This document shows, in pieces, positions 26,668-36,664 of a DNA stretch of 64,000 nt. Position numbers and translations under genes: made by a program. A model generated the notes under the pieces. It was given only the letters and a program-made list of their open reading frames with translations, had not been told where the DNA came from and did no database searches. Position 1 is the first letter of the stretch. The number at the start of each line of letters is the position of its first letter. Source of the stretch: Metabacillus schmidteae. GTDB taxonomy: Bacteria > Bacillota > Bacilli > Bacillales > Bacillaceae. Location of the stretch: contig NZ_CAESCH010000001.1 in NCBI RefSeq assembly GCF_903166545.1, positions 1,120,001 to 1,184,000 of the forward strand, given 5' to 3'.

Positions 26668-27837
26668 ATGTGCGAGGTTGTTATTACTGCCGCAGCTAGG
26701 ACGCCAATTGGATCATTTGGCGGCGCTTTCAAAGAAATGTTGCCTACTCAATTAGCTGTGCCGGTATTAGATGAGGTTGTAAAAAGAAGCAAGCTTGAGA
26801 AACGAGAGGTAGATGAAGTCATATTAGGGCACTGTATTCAACGTACCGATGAGCCTAATACAGCACGCACATCTGCGCTGTTAGCGGAATTTCCAGATAC
26901 AACGACAGGGTACACAATTCAAAGGCAATGTGCCTCGGGGCTTCAGGCTATTTTATCAGCTGCCATGCAAATTCAAACAGGTCAATCTAATATTGTCATC
27001 GCCGGTGGGGTAGAAGTGATGAGTTCAAGTCCGTACTTGCTAAAACAGCATCGCTGGGGCTCACGACTACAGCATAGTCAAGTGACAGATAGTGTATGGG
27101 AGATATTGGAGGATCCAATTCATCACATTATGATGGGTGAAACAGCTGAAAATGTGGCTAATGTTTATAACATAACACGCCAGGAGCAGGATGAGCTTGC
27201 ATTATCGAGCCAAAACCGTGCATTATCAGCAATAGAAAGTGGGAAATTTAAGGATGAAATTGTTTCGATAAAGGTGAAGTCCAAAAAAGGAGAAATAACC
27301 ATTTCTCAAGATGAAGGTCCAAAACGGGTTTCGAGAGAAAAACTCGCTGCATTACCTGCTATTTTTAGAGAAAATGGCTCTGTAACAGTAGGGAATGCCT
27401 CTACATTAAATGATGGAGCTGCCGCACTTGTATTAATGACAAGAGAGGAAGCGGAAAAAAGAGAATTGCCAATTTTAGGGGGAATCTCTCACTATACAGT
27501 AGCAGGAGTAGATCCGAAAATGATGGGAATCGGACCGGTACCTGCCATTCAAAAAGGATTAACAGCTCTCGATTGGTCTGTCGATGATCTTGATGTGATC
27601 GAGATTAATGAGGCATTTGCTGCTCAATATCTAGCTGTTGAAAAAGAATTAAATCTAAACAGAGAAAAAGTAAATGTGAATGGAAGTGGAATTAGCTTAG
27701 GACATCCAATTGGTTGCACGGGTTCAAGAATTGTTGTGAGTCTTTTGCATGAGATGCAACGAACCAATGCGAAAAAAGGGCTTGCCTCTCTATGTGTAGG
27801 TGGAGGGATTGGAGTAGCGCTGTTTATAGAAAGATAA
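26668..27837 (+). CDS. Acetyl-CoA acyltransferase (thiolase, YhfS-like)
   Basis: The protein has 389 residues, full thiolase length. Nucleophilic Cys in TIQRQCASGLQAILS, then VTVGNASTLNDGAAALVLM, EINEAFAAQY (Asn/His region), and the second active Cys in GHPIGCTGSRIVVSLLHE; GGGIGVALFIER at the end. It either condenses two acetyl-CoA or cleaves 3-ketoacyl-CoA in beta-oxidation. It corresponds best to YhfS of this map region. Single-gene unit with a terminator behind it; RBS AAGGGGATGG. Confidence 0.9.
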   Translation: MCEVVITAAARTPIGSFGGAFKEMLPTQLAVPVLDEVVKRSKLEKREVDEVILGHCIQRTDEPNTARTSALLAEFPDTTTGYTIQRQCASGLQAILSAAMQIQTGQSNIVIAGGVEVMSSSPYLLKQHRWGSRLQHSQVTDSVWEILEDPIHHIMMGETAENVANVYNITRQEQDELALSSQNRALSAIESGKFKDEIVSIKVKSKKGEITISQDEGPKRVSREKLAALPAIFRENGSVTVGNASTLNDGAAALVLMTREEAEKRELPILGGISHYTVAGVDPKMMGIGPVPAIQKGLTALDWSVDDLDVIEINEAFAAQYLAVEKELNLNREKVNVNGSGISLGHPIGCTGSRIVVSLLHEMQRTNAKKGLASLCVGGGIGVALFIER

Positions 27838-27843
27838 AGTGCG

Positions 27844-27869
27844 GGCTAAGAATTCTTAGCCTGTTTTTT
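27844..27869 (+). terminator. Terminator of the thiolase gene
   Basis: Palindrome GGCTAAGAATTCTTAGCC followed by TGTTTTTT. It overlaps the 3' end of the convergent MFS gene. Confidence 0.8.
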
Positions 27870-28988
27870 GGGATTTTTCCTATATTGAATGAGTGCCAGG
27901 AATCCGATTCCAAACAAAGCAATAAATAAAATCAACGTTGATTGAAAAGACAATGCGCTTGATACGATCGGACCAAGGCTCGCACCTGTTAATAGGATAA
28001 AGGAATAGAGAGAAATGGCAGTTGCTCTTCTTTCGGCTGCAGCTTCTCCTATAAACGTAATCAAAGACGGAATAAAAACAGCGATGGCAGAAACAAAAAA
28101 GATGGATAGAACTGTAATAATGACTAGTTGTTTCACGTGGAGCATAAATGCAAAAGAAAGAATCATGAGTGATAAACAAATGAGCATGATTTTTTGAGGA
28201 GAAGATTTACTAAACCAATGTCCGCTAAGCAAAGAAAGTGGTGTACCGATTAGTGCAATACTTCTACTTAAAAATAACTCCTTTTCCTGTCCCGCATAAT
28301 ACTGGGCAAGCTCTTCATAAAAAGCAACGAATGACATAAGTGTTATAAAAGTCATGCAAAGTCCAATAGTGACAGGTGCGTGAAAAAGTTTATTTGATGA
28401 TGGAGAAGAGGGAATTTTATGAACCGGCTTGTTTTTATTTACTTTAGGAAGTAGAAAAATAGCACATATGGATAGAAACAAATATGACCCGCTTAAAAAG
28501 TAGAAAACAGCTTGCCAATGATACGCATGTACAAGGGTTGAGCTAATAAGCTGTCCGATGATTCCTGCCATTAAAAAACCGGTATTAATAATCGCGATAA
28601 CAAATGTTCTCCGTTTAACAGAGAAAGCATCAAAGCAGTAAGCATAGGCAACAGGAGCAAAGCTCCCTAACACGATCCCTTGAATTCCTCTTAAAATATA
28701 AAAGTTTTGCAATGAACCAGCAGTAGCAAGACTAAACGTTAGAAGAAAAGAAGCAAACATTCCTAAACATAAAACATACCTCTTAGAAAAAGCTTTGGAA
28801 ATAGGTCCGAAACTTAAGAGACCGATGGCATAACAAAAGGTAAAGATCGTGCTAGAGAAAACAGCTTCTTCATATGTAGAGGAAAGGCCATCCGCCAGGT
28901 GAGAGTACATAGGAATAAGTAAATAGATATTACTTGCTACACAAACAGCAGCAAGCCAAAAATAAAAAGAAATAAGCTGATTTTTCAA
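27846..28988 (-). CDS. Major facilitator superfamily transporter
   Basis: The protein has 380 residues and about 12 membrane segments. MFS signature-like loop SFGPISKAFSKRYVLCLG between helices 2 and 3, IRGIQGIVLGSFAPVAYAY in helix 4, and an internal repeat in the second half (LLSGHWFSKSSPQKIMLIC). The layout resembles AraJ/YfcJ-type exporters; substrate unknown. The start is probably TTG 28988, eight nt after GGAGG; a GTG nine bases upstream is too close to that site. Confidence 0.8.
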   Translation of the reverse strand: MKNQLISFYFWLAAVCVASNIYLLIPMYSHLADGLSSTYEEAVFSSTIFTFCYAIGLLSFGPISKAFSKRYVLCLGMFASFLLTFSLATAGSLQNFYILRGIQGIVLGSFAPVAYAYCFDAFSVKRRTFVIAIINTGFLMAGIIGQLISSTLVHAYHWQAVFYFLSGSYLFLSICAIFLLPKVNKNKPVHKIPSSPSSNKLFHAPVTIGLCMTFITLMSFVAFYEELAQYYAGQEKELFLSRSIALIGTPLSLLSGHWFSKSSPQKIMLICLSLMILSFAFMLHVKQLVIITVLSIFFVSAIAVFIPSLITFIGEAAAERRATAISLYSFILLTGASLGPIVSSALSFQSTLILFIALFGIGFLALIQYRKNPKKQAKNS

Positions 28989-29159
28989 CCAAACCACCTC
29001 CTTCTGTCATTTTATGTTCCACCATAGGCTTTGGTGTCCCTTAGACAAAAGTTGGTAGGCATGAAAAATGGAATTTACTTAAAAAGTAAAGTAAAATAGT
29101 AATAGATAATTAGAAACATTGTAGAAGAGACAGTGTGAAATTACGAACTAAGTTTTGGT

Positions 29160-29278
29160 GTCTAGCTCCAGCGCCTAGCCCCTCTAGGGTCTAGCCACAA
29201 ATGAATTGAAGACAAAGAACGTCTTCTATTCATTTGTGTCTTATTTGCCCTAGGCTGGACAAGGCGCTTGCGCTTTTC
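29160..29278 (+). repeat. Dispersed structured intergenic repeat, copy B
   Basis: Same ends as copies A and C (CCAGCGCCTAGCCC ... GGCGCTTGCGCTTTTC). The core is a hairpin: CACAAATGAATTGAAGAC pairs with GTCTTCTATTCATTTGTG (one mismatch) around AAAGAAC. It fills much of the 386-bp gap between the MFS gene and addB; a further weak stem (CTACCAC/GTGGTA, 29293-29328, then a T-rich run) follows. Otherwise I see only the addB leader. Confidence 0.8.
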
Positions 29279-29374
29279 CAAATAAACCTATGACTACCAC
29301 GCTATTTTAGTTGTGGTATTTATTTTTTCATCATAAAAAAGCAAGATTCTAAAACGTTAGCGGGGGTATTTAGC

Positions 29375-32300
29375 TTGACGATTCAATTTATTCTAGGTCG
29401 CTCTGGCAGCGGAAAAACAGAAACAATATTAAATGAAATTAGACATAGCTTATTTGAAGAACCAATTGGACGGCCGATCATTTACCTTGTTCCAGACCAG
29501 ATGACATTTGGAGCTGAGTACGAATTAATTCGCACCCCCAACTTAGGTGGAATGATTAGAGCACAAACCTTTAGTTTCAGCCGTTTGGCTTGGAGGGTGC
29601 TGCAGGAAACAGGCGGGATGACGCGCCAGCATCTATCAAGTACCGGCATTCAAATGTTATTAAGAAAATTAGTAGAACAATATAAACAGGAATTTAAGGT
29701 GTTTTCAAAAGCAAGTGATAAAAATGGTTTTATTGAACAACTAGAGACCATGCTTACAGAATTTAAACGATACTGTTTATCACCGGAAGAGCTGGAACAA
29801 TATCTAGCAGGCGCTCAAACAGAGCTTGATCAAAAATCATTAACAGATAAGCTTCATGACATGGCTATTCTCTATAAGCAAATGGAAATTCAATTAAGTC
29901 AGCAGTATGTTGATTCTGAAGATTATTTAAAACTGCTTGCAGAAAAAGTACAAGACTCAAGTTATCTACAATCAGCAGATGTGTATATTGATGGCTTTCA
30001 TAGCTTTACACCACAAGAATTTGAAGTGATAGGCTCTTTAATCAAGCATGCCAAAAATGTAAAAATTGCACTTACGGCGGACAAGCCGTACGAAAATTTC
30101 CTTCCGCATGAATTGCATTTATTTCAAATGACAGGAAAAACCTATCATAAAATTCTTCAGCTGGCGACAGAAGCCGGCAAAGAAGTAGACAAACCTATCC
30201 TTCTTAAGGAGCAGCATCGTTTTTATAAAAGCCCTTCTCTGCAGCATCTAGAAGCATTTTTTGATATGAGACCAACACAAGTATTTGATGAAAACACAGA
30301 TCTTACTATTTACCAAGCTGCAAACCGCCGTTCTGAAATTGAAGGGATTGCAAGAAATATTCAATCACTCATCAGACAAGGAGAGTACCGATACCGGGAT
30401 ATCGCTTTGCTTGTTCGAAATTCTAATGAATATCGGGACGTAATTGAACAGGTTTTTCGTGATTATGAGGTTCCGTTTTTCATTGATCAAAAACGATCGA
30501 TGTTAAATCATCCATTAGTAGAACTTATTCGTTCAACTTTAGAGGTAATCAACGGTCATTGGCGATATGAGGCCGTGTTCCGTGGAGTGAAAACAGAATT
30601 GCTGTTTCCGTTAACAGAGAAAGTCCAATCTCTTCGTGAGGATATAGACCTGCTGGAAAACTATGTTTTATCTTATGGCATTCAAGGCTCAAAATGGACA
30701 AAGGATGAGCGTTGGCGTTACCGTCGTTTTTATTCACTTGACGATGAATTCGTCGTTACAGATGAAGAAAAACAAATGGAAGACAAATTAAATCAGCTGC
30801 GGGAGCTGATTGTCCAACCGGTTCAATCCTTGCATAAAAGATTAAAACGAAGTAAAACAGGACGTTCTCTTGCAGAGGCTCTGTATTTATATTTAGAAGA
30901 ATTACAGATTCCCCAGAAGCTGGAAGCACTCCGTCAAAAAGCAGAGGAAAAAGGACAGTTATTAGAAGCACGGGAGCATGACCAAGTATGGCAGGCAGTT
31001 GTGAATCTATTAGATGAGTTTGTAGAAATGATGGCAGAAGAGCCTGTTTCATTAAAGCTTTTTTCTGAAATGCTTGAAACTGGTTTAGAATCGATGAAGT
31101 TCTCACTTGTTCCACCGGCCATTGATCAAGTATTAATTGCCGACTTAGAAAAATCAAGGTTCTTTCATGTGAAATGCTCCTTCATTGTTGGGGCAAATGA
31201 TGGGGTTATTCCGGCCAGACCGAAGGAAGAAGGTATTTTAACAGAGGATGACAGAGAGTTCCTCCACTATCAAGGTGTTGAATTAGCCCCTACAGCGAGA
31301 CAGCAGCTCTTAGATGAAAACTTTGTTATTTATATGGGGTTATCAAGTCCATCTGAAAAGCTTTTTATATCGTATCCAATGGCAGATGAAGAGGGAAAGG
31401 CACTGCTTCCATCTGTAATCATTAAAAGAATACAGGAAATGTTTCCTCAGATTAAACAACAAAGGCTGATCAATGAGCCTGAGCAGCTTAAACCTGAGGA
31501 TCAGTTATCTTTTATTGTTAATCAAAATGTAACACTTTCTTATGTGACCTCACAGTTACAATTCTGGAAAAGAGGATACCCGATTCATCCGCTATGGTGG
31601 GATGCCTATAACTATTTCGTGACATCAGAAAATAAGCTAATGACCAAGAAGGTGTTAAGTAGTTTATTATACGAAAACAAATCAAAGCAGCTTGAGCCAA
31701 ACATAAGTAGAGAGCTGTACGGTGAGCATATTCAAGGTAGTGTGTCGCGAATGGAGAAATTTAATAGCTGCCCATTCGCCCATTTTGCATCACATGGCTT
31801 AAAGCTGAGAGAAAGGCAATTTTTCAAGCTTGAGGCACCTGATATTGGACAAATGTTCCACTCTGCTCTTAAGCTCATTTCAGATCGTTTGCAGCAATTG
31901 CAGCTTGATTGGAGGGAGCTTACGAAAGATCAGTGTGAGCGACTTTCGAATGATGCTGTTGAACGATTAGCGCCACGATTGCAAAAGGAAATTTTATTAA
32001 GCTCGAATCGCTATCACTATATAAAAAGAAAGCTTCAAAAAATTCTTGCCCGCGCTTCATCTATCTTAAGTGAGCATGCCAAAGCAAGCGGATTTGCCCC
32101 AGTAGGATTGGAGCTGGGCTTTGGAAAAGGCGGGGAACTGCCGCCAATTCGTTTTACGCTGCCGAACGGCTGCACGATGGAGGTAGCAGGGAGAATTGAT
32201 CGTGTGGATAAAGCGACAGGTTCAAATGGTGTGTTATTACGAATTGTTGACTATAAATCCAGTGAAAAAAATGTCCAGCTTTCTGAAGTGTATTATGGAT

Positions 32301-32866
32301 TAGCATTGCAAATGCTCACATATTTGGATGTTATTATTTCAAACTCCAATTTATGGCTAGGTGTAAAGGCGACTCCTGCAGGTGTATTGTATTTCCATGT
32401 GCATGATCCGATGATTCAAGCATCATCTCTATTACCTGAAGATAAGCTTGACGATGAAATTTTTAAGAAGTTTAAAATGAAGGGCCTCTTACTAGGTGAT
32501 GAAGAAACAGTTAAATTAATGGATAACACATTAACTGAAGGAGGCACATCTAATATTATCGCTGCAGGCTTGAAAAAAGATGGTGGATTCCGTTCAACAT
32601 CCTCGATTGCCAGCGTTGAGGAATTTGAGCTGTTACGCAACCATGTTCGTTCTACATTTAAAAAAATTGGGACAAATATTACCGATGGTGTAACCGATAT
32701 TAGCCCATACAAGCTCAAGGACAAAATGCCATGTACGTATTGTGAATATAAATCGGTTTGTCAATTTGATGAATCGTTAGAGGAAAATAATTTCCGCATC
32801 TTAAAAAGTGAGAAAAATGATGAGGTGCTAAAAAAACTAAGAGAGGAGGCAGGGCATCATGAATGA
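29375..32866 (+). CDS. addB: AddB subunit of the AddAB helicase-nuclease
   Basis: The protein has 1163 residues, close to 1166 in B. subtilis. Walker A near the N-terminus (FILGRSGSGKTETIL), inactive-helicase core, C-terminal RecB-type nuclease (RIVDYKSSEKNVQLSEVYYG, LQMLTYLD). Four cysteines, C799 (NSCPFAHF), C1120, C1123 and C1129 (PCTYCEYKSVCQF), form the iron-sulfur cluster known in this family. With AddA it resects double-strand breaks and recognises Chi. TTG start 8 nt after GCGGGGG. Overlaps addA by 8 bp. Confidence 0.95.
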   Translation: MTIQFILGRSGSGKTETILNEIRHSLFEEPIGRPIIYLVPDQMTFGAEYELIRTPNLGGMIRAQTFSFSRLAWRVLQETGGMTRQHLSSTGIQMLLRKLVEQYKQEFKVFSKASDKNGFIEQLETMLTEFKRYCLSPEELEQYLAGAQTELDQKSLTDKLHDMAILYKQMEIQLSQQYVDSEDYLKLLAEKVQDSSYLQSADVYIDGFHSFTPQEFEVIGSLIKHAKNVKIALTADKPYENFLPHELHLFQMTGKTYHKILQLATEAGKEVDKPILLKEQHRFYKSPSLQHLEAFFDMRPTQVFDENTDLTIYQAANRRSEIEGIARNIQSLIRQGEYRYRDIALLVRNSNEYRDVIEQVFRDYEVPFFIDQKRSMLNHPLVELIRSTLEVINGHWRYEAVFRGVKTELLFPLTEKVQSLREDIDLLENYVLSYGIQGSKWTKDERWRYRRFYSLDDEFVVTDEEKQMEDKLNQLRELIVQPVQSLHKRLKRSKTGRSLAEALYLYLEELQIPQKLEALRQKAEEKGQLLEAREHDQVWQAVVNLLDEFVEMMAEEPVSLKLFSEMLETGLESMKFSLVPPAIDQVLIADLEKSRFFHVKCSFIVGANDGVIPARPKEEGILTEDDREFLHYQGVELAPTARQQLLDENFVIYMGLSSPSEKLFISYPMADEEGKALLPSVIIKRIQEMFPQIKQQRLINEPEQLKPEDQLSFIVNQNVTLSYVTSQLQFWKRGYPIHPLWWDAYNYFVTSENKLMTKKVLSSLLYENKSKQLEPNISRELYGEHIQGSVSRMEKFNSCPFAHFASHGLKLRERQFFKLEAPDIGQMFHSALKLISDRLQQLQLDWRELTKDQCERLSNDAVERLAPRLQKEILLSSNRYHYIKRKLQKILARASSILSEHAKASGFAPVGLELGFGKGGELPPIRFTLPNGCTMEVAGRIDRVDKATGSNGVLLRIVDYKSSEKNVQLSEVYYGLALQMLTYLDVIISNSNLWLGVKATPAGVLYFHVHDPMIQASSLLPEDKLDDEIFKKFKMKGLLLGDEETVKLMDNTLTEGGTSNIIAAGLKKDGGFRSTSSIASVEEFELLRNHVRSTFKKIGTNITDGVTDISPYKLKDKMPCTYCEYKSVCQFDESLEENNFRILKSEKNDEVLKKLREEAGHHE

Positions 32867-35800
32867 ACTTATTCCAAAGCCGGAAAATAGTCAATGGACA
32901 GATGATCAGTGGAAAGCGATTGTCGCTAGCGGACAGGATATATTAGTTGCTGCAGCAGCAGGTTCCGGAAAAACAGCTGTCTTAGTTGAGCGAATCATCC
33001 GAAAGATTTTAAATCGCGAAAACCCTGTTGATGTTGATTCACTATTAGTCGTTACGTTTACAAATGCCTCCGCTGCTGAAATGAGGAGCCGTATTGGTGA
33101 AGCTCTTGAAAAGGCGTTAAAAGAGAATCCATCATCTCTTCATTTACGAAGACAGCTTACATTGCTCAATAAAGCATCTATTTCAACTTTACATTCATTT
33201 TGTTTACAAGTTGTACGAAAATATTATTATTTGATTAATATTGATCCAAGCTTCCGCATCGCTGATCAAACAGAGGGACAACTACTGATTGATGAAGTTC
33301 TTGATGAGATGTTTGAAGAAGAATATAGTCTGGAAGACAATGAAGAGTTTTTTGACTTAGTTGATCGATATACATCAGACCGTAGTGATCTTGAACTGCA
33401 ATCATTGATTCGGGAGCTTTACTTTTTCTCAAGATCACATCCAACACCAACTGTTTGGCTTGATCAGCTGATAGAGATGTACGATATTGACGAAAATGAT
33501 ATCGATTCTTTGCCGTTCATTACGTATCTCCTACAGGATATTGGGATGCAGCTGACAGGGGCTAAAGATCAGTTATTACAAGCGATGGAATTGACAAAGC
33601 AGCCAGCTGGACCGGCTCCAAGAGCGGAAAACTTAGAGGATGATTTAAAACAGATTTCTGACATTATTGCACACAAGGATTCGTGGGATAAGCTGGGAGA
33701 ACACCTGAAAAACTTTAAAATGACCCGCGCAAAAATTGTAAAAGGTGATCAATACGATAAAAGTCTTACTGATCAAGTGACATCACTGCGAAATGCAGCG
33801 AAAAAACAAATCGAGCAGCTTCGGGATGAACTTTTTTCTCGGCCATTGGCAGCGTATATTCAAGACTTCGAACACTTAAAACCTGTTGTGAAAAAACTTG
33901 TTTCACTGGTGCAACAGTTTGCAGACCGATATGAAGGCATGAAAAAAGAAAAAGGAATTGTTGATTTTGCGGATTTAGAGCATTATTGCCTGCAAATTCT
34001 TCAAGCAGAAGAGGGACAACCAAGTGAGGCAGCTCTTTATTATAAACAGCAGTTTGTAGAAGTGTTAGTTGATGAATATCAAGATACGAATCTTGTGCAG
34101 GAATCGATTTTGAAATTAGTCACGAAGGATGAAGAAGCTACCGGAAATCTTTTCATGGTAGGAGATGTAAAACAATCAATCTATCGTTTCCGATTGGCGG
34201 AGCCTTTTCTCTTTTTAAGTAAGTATAAACGATTTACACAAGTGCCGGAAAATACCGGAATGCGAATTGATTTATCAAAGAACTTTCGTAGCCGATCAGA
34301 AGTGCTTGATGGAACAAACTATTTATTTAAGCAGATTATGGGTGAGACGGTTGGAGAGATCGTGTATGATCATGATGCTGAATTAAAACTGGGAGCTGAC
34401 TATCCGAAGAACCATCAGATGAGCACAGAGCTCTTACTCGTTGAACGTGGCGGTGTGGAGCCAGATGCTGAAAAGGAAGAAGCTGACGGTGTCTTTGATG
34501 AGCAAGAGCTGGAAACCGTTCAACTTGAAGCAAGATTAATGGCTAAAAAGATTAAAACATTAATAGATGAACAGTTTCAAATTTATGACCGAGCTATAGG
34601 TGGAACGCGCAACATCACATATCGTGATGTGGTGATTCTCCTTCGTTCTATGCCATGGGCTCCACAAATTATGGAGGAATTCAAACAGGTTGGAATACCA
34701 GTCTATGCGAATCTTTCAAATGGATATTTTGAAGCTACCGAAGTAGCCATTATGCTGTCTGTCCTAAAAATTATTGATAATCCATTTCAGGATATTCCAC
34801 TAGCTTCAGCATTACGCTCACCAGTTGTCGGACTAAGTGAAAATGAATTAGCCTTAATTCGAACCTATGATCGAAAAGGGACATTTTATGAGGCTGTGAA
34901 AGCATTCATTACATCTGGAGAACAGGCACATAAAGAGTTATTTCATAAACTAAATCCATTTATTGAGTTATTACAAGGATGGCGCGACCTGGCGAGACAA
35001 GGTTCTGTTTCAGATTTAATTTGGCAGCTTTATCGTGACACAAAGTTTTTTGATTTTGTTGGTGGAATGCCTGGTGGTAAACAGCGTCAAGCAAACCTCC
35101 GAGCGTTATATGATCGTGCACGACAATATGAAGCAACATCGTTTAGAGGGTTGTTCCGCTTTTTACGTTTTATTGAACGAATGCAGGATCGCGGGGATGA
35201 CTTAGGAGCAGCTCGTGCTCTTGGTGAGCAGGAGGATGTTGTCAGATTAATGACAATTCATAGCAGTAAAGGATTGGAGTTCCCGGTTGTTTTCGTTGCA
35301 GGTCTTTCCAAGCAATTTAATATGATGGATTTAAATAAAAAATATCTATTAGATAAAGAACTGGGATTTGGCACAAAGTTAATTAATCCTAAACTGCGTG
35401 TTAGTTATCCAACACTTCCTTATATTGCACTAAAGAAAAAAATGAGAATGGAGCTTCTCGCAGAAGAAATGCGTGTCCTCTACGTTGCCCTTACTCGTGC
35501 TAAAGAAAAGCTTTATCTGTTAGGGACGTTAAAGGATCCTGATAAAACCATCACAAATTGGAGAAATCATCTTTCTCATACAGAATGGCTGTTGCCAGAC
35601 TTTGAACGTGCCAAAGCAAAAAGCTATTTGGATTGGATTGGACCAGCGTTAATTCGTCATAAAGACTGTATTGTGCTTAGTGACGGACAGATATGCTTTG
35701 AAGAAGAAATTGCAGGACATCCATCTCGTTGGACAATTGAAAACGTAAAAGGAGAAGAGCTGAAAGAAACATATAAAGCAGAGCAGGAATTAAATCACGA

Positions 35801-36578
35801 GCTGCTTACTTCTATTCAAGAAGGTGAAGCTGTATCGATAGAGAGTGAACTAAAAGATGCTGTTTGTGATCAGCTTTCCTGGTCTTATCCTTATAAGCAG
35901 GCAACAAGAAGCCGCTCAAAGCAATCCGTAACAGAGTTAAAGAGACAACAGGAAGTTCAAGATGAATACAGTGATCAACAGCTGTTACAGAAGCCTGCTG
36001 CACAATCACTTCTTTTTAACCGACCTGGATTTATGCAAACGAAGTCCATCACTCCGGCGGAAAAAGGAACAGCCATGCATGCTGTCATGCAGCATATCAA
36101 TCTACAAGAAGAAATAACAGAGAAAACAATTAAACATAAGGTAGATGAGCTTGTTCAAAGAGAAATTCTTACTCCAGAGCTGGCAAATGTGATTGATGTG
36201 ATTCAGATCACTTCTTTTTTCTCATCAGATCTAGGTCAAAGAATGGTTAACGCAAAGAATGTCTATCGGGAGGTTCCATTTAGTTATGCGTTAGACGCTG
36301 AGCAACTTTATGAAAATATGAAGGATGAACCGATCTTAATACAAGGTGTTATTGACTGCTTATTTGAGGATGAGCAGGGAACTGTTTTGCTGGATTATAA
36401 AACAGATACGATCAAAGGACGCTTCAACCAAGACAGACTAGCTGTTGAAGAACGATTAAAGAACCGCTATCGTGTTCAAATCGATTTATATACAAAGGCT
36501 GTAGAAGATATTCTGCACCGTCCACTTCAGGAAAAGTACTTGTTTTTCTTTGATGGAGGCTATTTAATCAACATGTAG
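32859..36578 (+). CDS. addA: AddA subunit of the AddAB helicase-nuclease
   Basis: The protein has 1239 residues. UvrD/Rep-type superfamily 1 helicase: Walker A AAAGSGKTAVLVERI, LVVTFTNASAAEMR (Ia), VEVLVDEYQDTN (Walker B), MVGDVKQSIYRFR, MTIHSSKGLEFPVVFVAGL, EEMRVLYVALTRAKEKL (VI). C-terminal nuclease with TVLLDYKTDTIKG (D1179, K1181). It drives 3'-5' unwinding and cuts the strand that becomes the recombination substrate. Confidence 0.95.
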   Translation: MNELIPKPENSQWTDDQWKAIVASGQDILVAAAAGSGKTAVLVERIIRKILNRENPVDVDSLLVVTFTNASAAEMRSRIGEALEKALKENPSSLHLRRQLTLLNKASISTLHSFCLQVVRKYYYLINIDPSFRIADQTEGQLLIDEVLDEMFEEEYSLEDNEEFFDLVDRYTSDRSDLELQSLIRELYFFSRSHPTPTVWLDQLIEMYDIDENDIDSLPFITYLLQDIGMQLTGAKDQLLQAMELTKQPAGPAPRAENLEDDLKQISDIIAHKDSWDKLGEHLKNFKMTRAKIVKGDQYDKSLTDQVTSLRNAAKKQIEQLRDELFSRPLAAYIQDFEHLKPVVKKLVSLVQQFADRYEGMKKEKGIVDFADLEHYCLQILQAEEGQPSEAALYYKQQFVEVLVDEYQDTNLVQESILKLVTKDEEATGNLFMVGDVKQSIYRFRLAEPFLFLSKYKRFTQVPENTGMRIDLSKNFRSRSEVLDGTNYLFKQIMGETVGEIVYDHDAELKLGADYPKNHQMSTELLLVERGGVEPDAEKEEADGVFDEQELETVQLEARLMAKKIKTLIDEQFQIYDRAIGGTRNITYRDVVILLRSMPWAPQIMEEFKQVGIPVYANLSNGYFEATEVAIMLSVLKIIDNPFQDIPLASALRSPVVGLSENELALIRTYDRKGTFYEAVKAFITSGEQAHKELFHKLNPFIELLQGWRDLARQGSVSDLIWQLYRDTKFFDFVGGMPGGKQRQANLRALYDRARQYEATSFRGLFRFLRFIERMQDRGDDLGAARALGEQEDVVRLMTIHSSKGLEFPVVFVAGLSKQFNMMDLNKKYLLDKELGFGTKLINPKLRVSYPTLPYIALKKKMRMELLAEEMRVLYVALTRAKEKLYLLGTLKDPDKTITNWRNHLSHTEWLLPDFERAKAKSYLDWIGPALIRHKDCIVLSDGQICFEEEIAGHPSRWTIENVKGEELKETYKAEQELNHELLTSIQEGEAVSIESELKDAVCDQLSWSYPYKQATRSRSKQSVTELKRQQEVQDEYSDQQLLQKPAAQSLLFNRPGFMQTKSITPAEKGTAMHAVMQHINLQEEITEKTIKHKVDELVQREILTPELANVIDVIQITSFFSSDLGQRMVNAKNVYREVPFSYALDAEQLYENMKDEPILIQGVIDCLFEDEQGTVLLDYKTDTIKGRFNQDRLAVEERLKNRYRVQIDLYTKAVEDILHRPLQEKYLFFFDGGYLINM

Positions 36579-36594
36579 AAAAATTATGTGAGAG

Positions 36595-36615
36595 CAATCG
36601 GCTAAAAGCCGATTG
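36595..36615 (+). other. Hairpin between addA and sbcD
   Basis: CAATCGGCT-AAA-AGCCGATTG, a perfect 9-bp stem 16 nt after the addA stop, with no clear T-run. It may attenuate, process or protect the message between addBA and sbcDC. Confidence 0.5.
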
Positions 36616-36664
36616 TTCTTGCTTTACTTTTATAGAAACCTAAGCCGGAAAGGAATGTTAATGA

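Noticed and set aside
29293..29328. Possible terminator before addB (CTACCAC/GTGGTA with a T-rich tail)
   Set aside because: The stem is short with a large loop; it may simply belong to the repeat copy or leader. Not strong enough to list.
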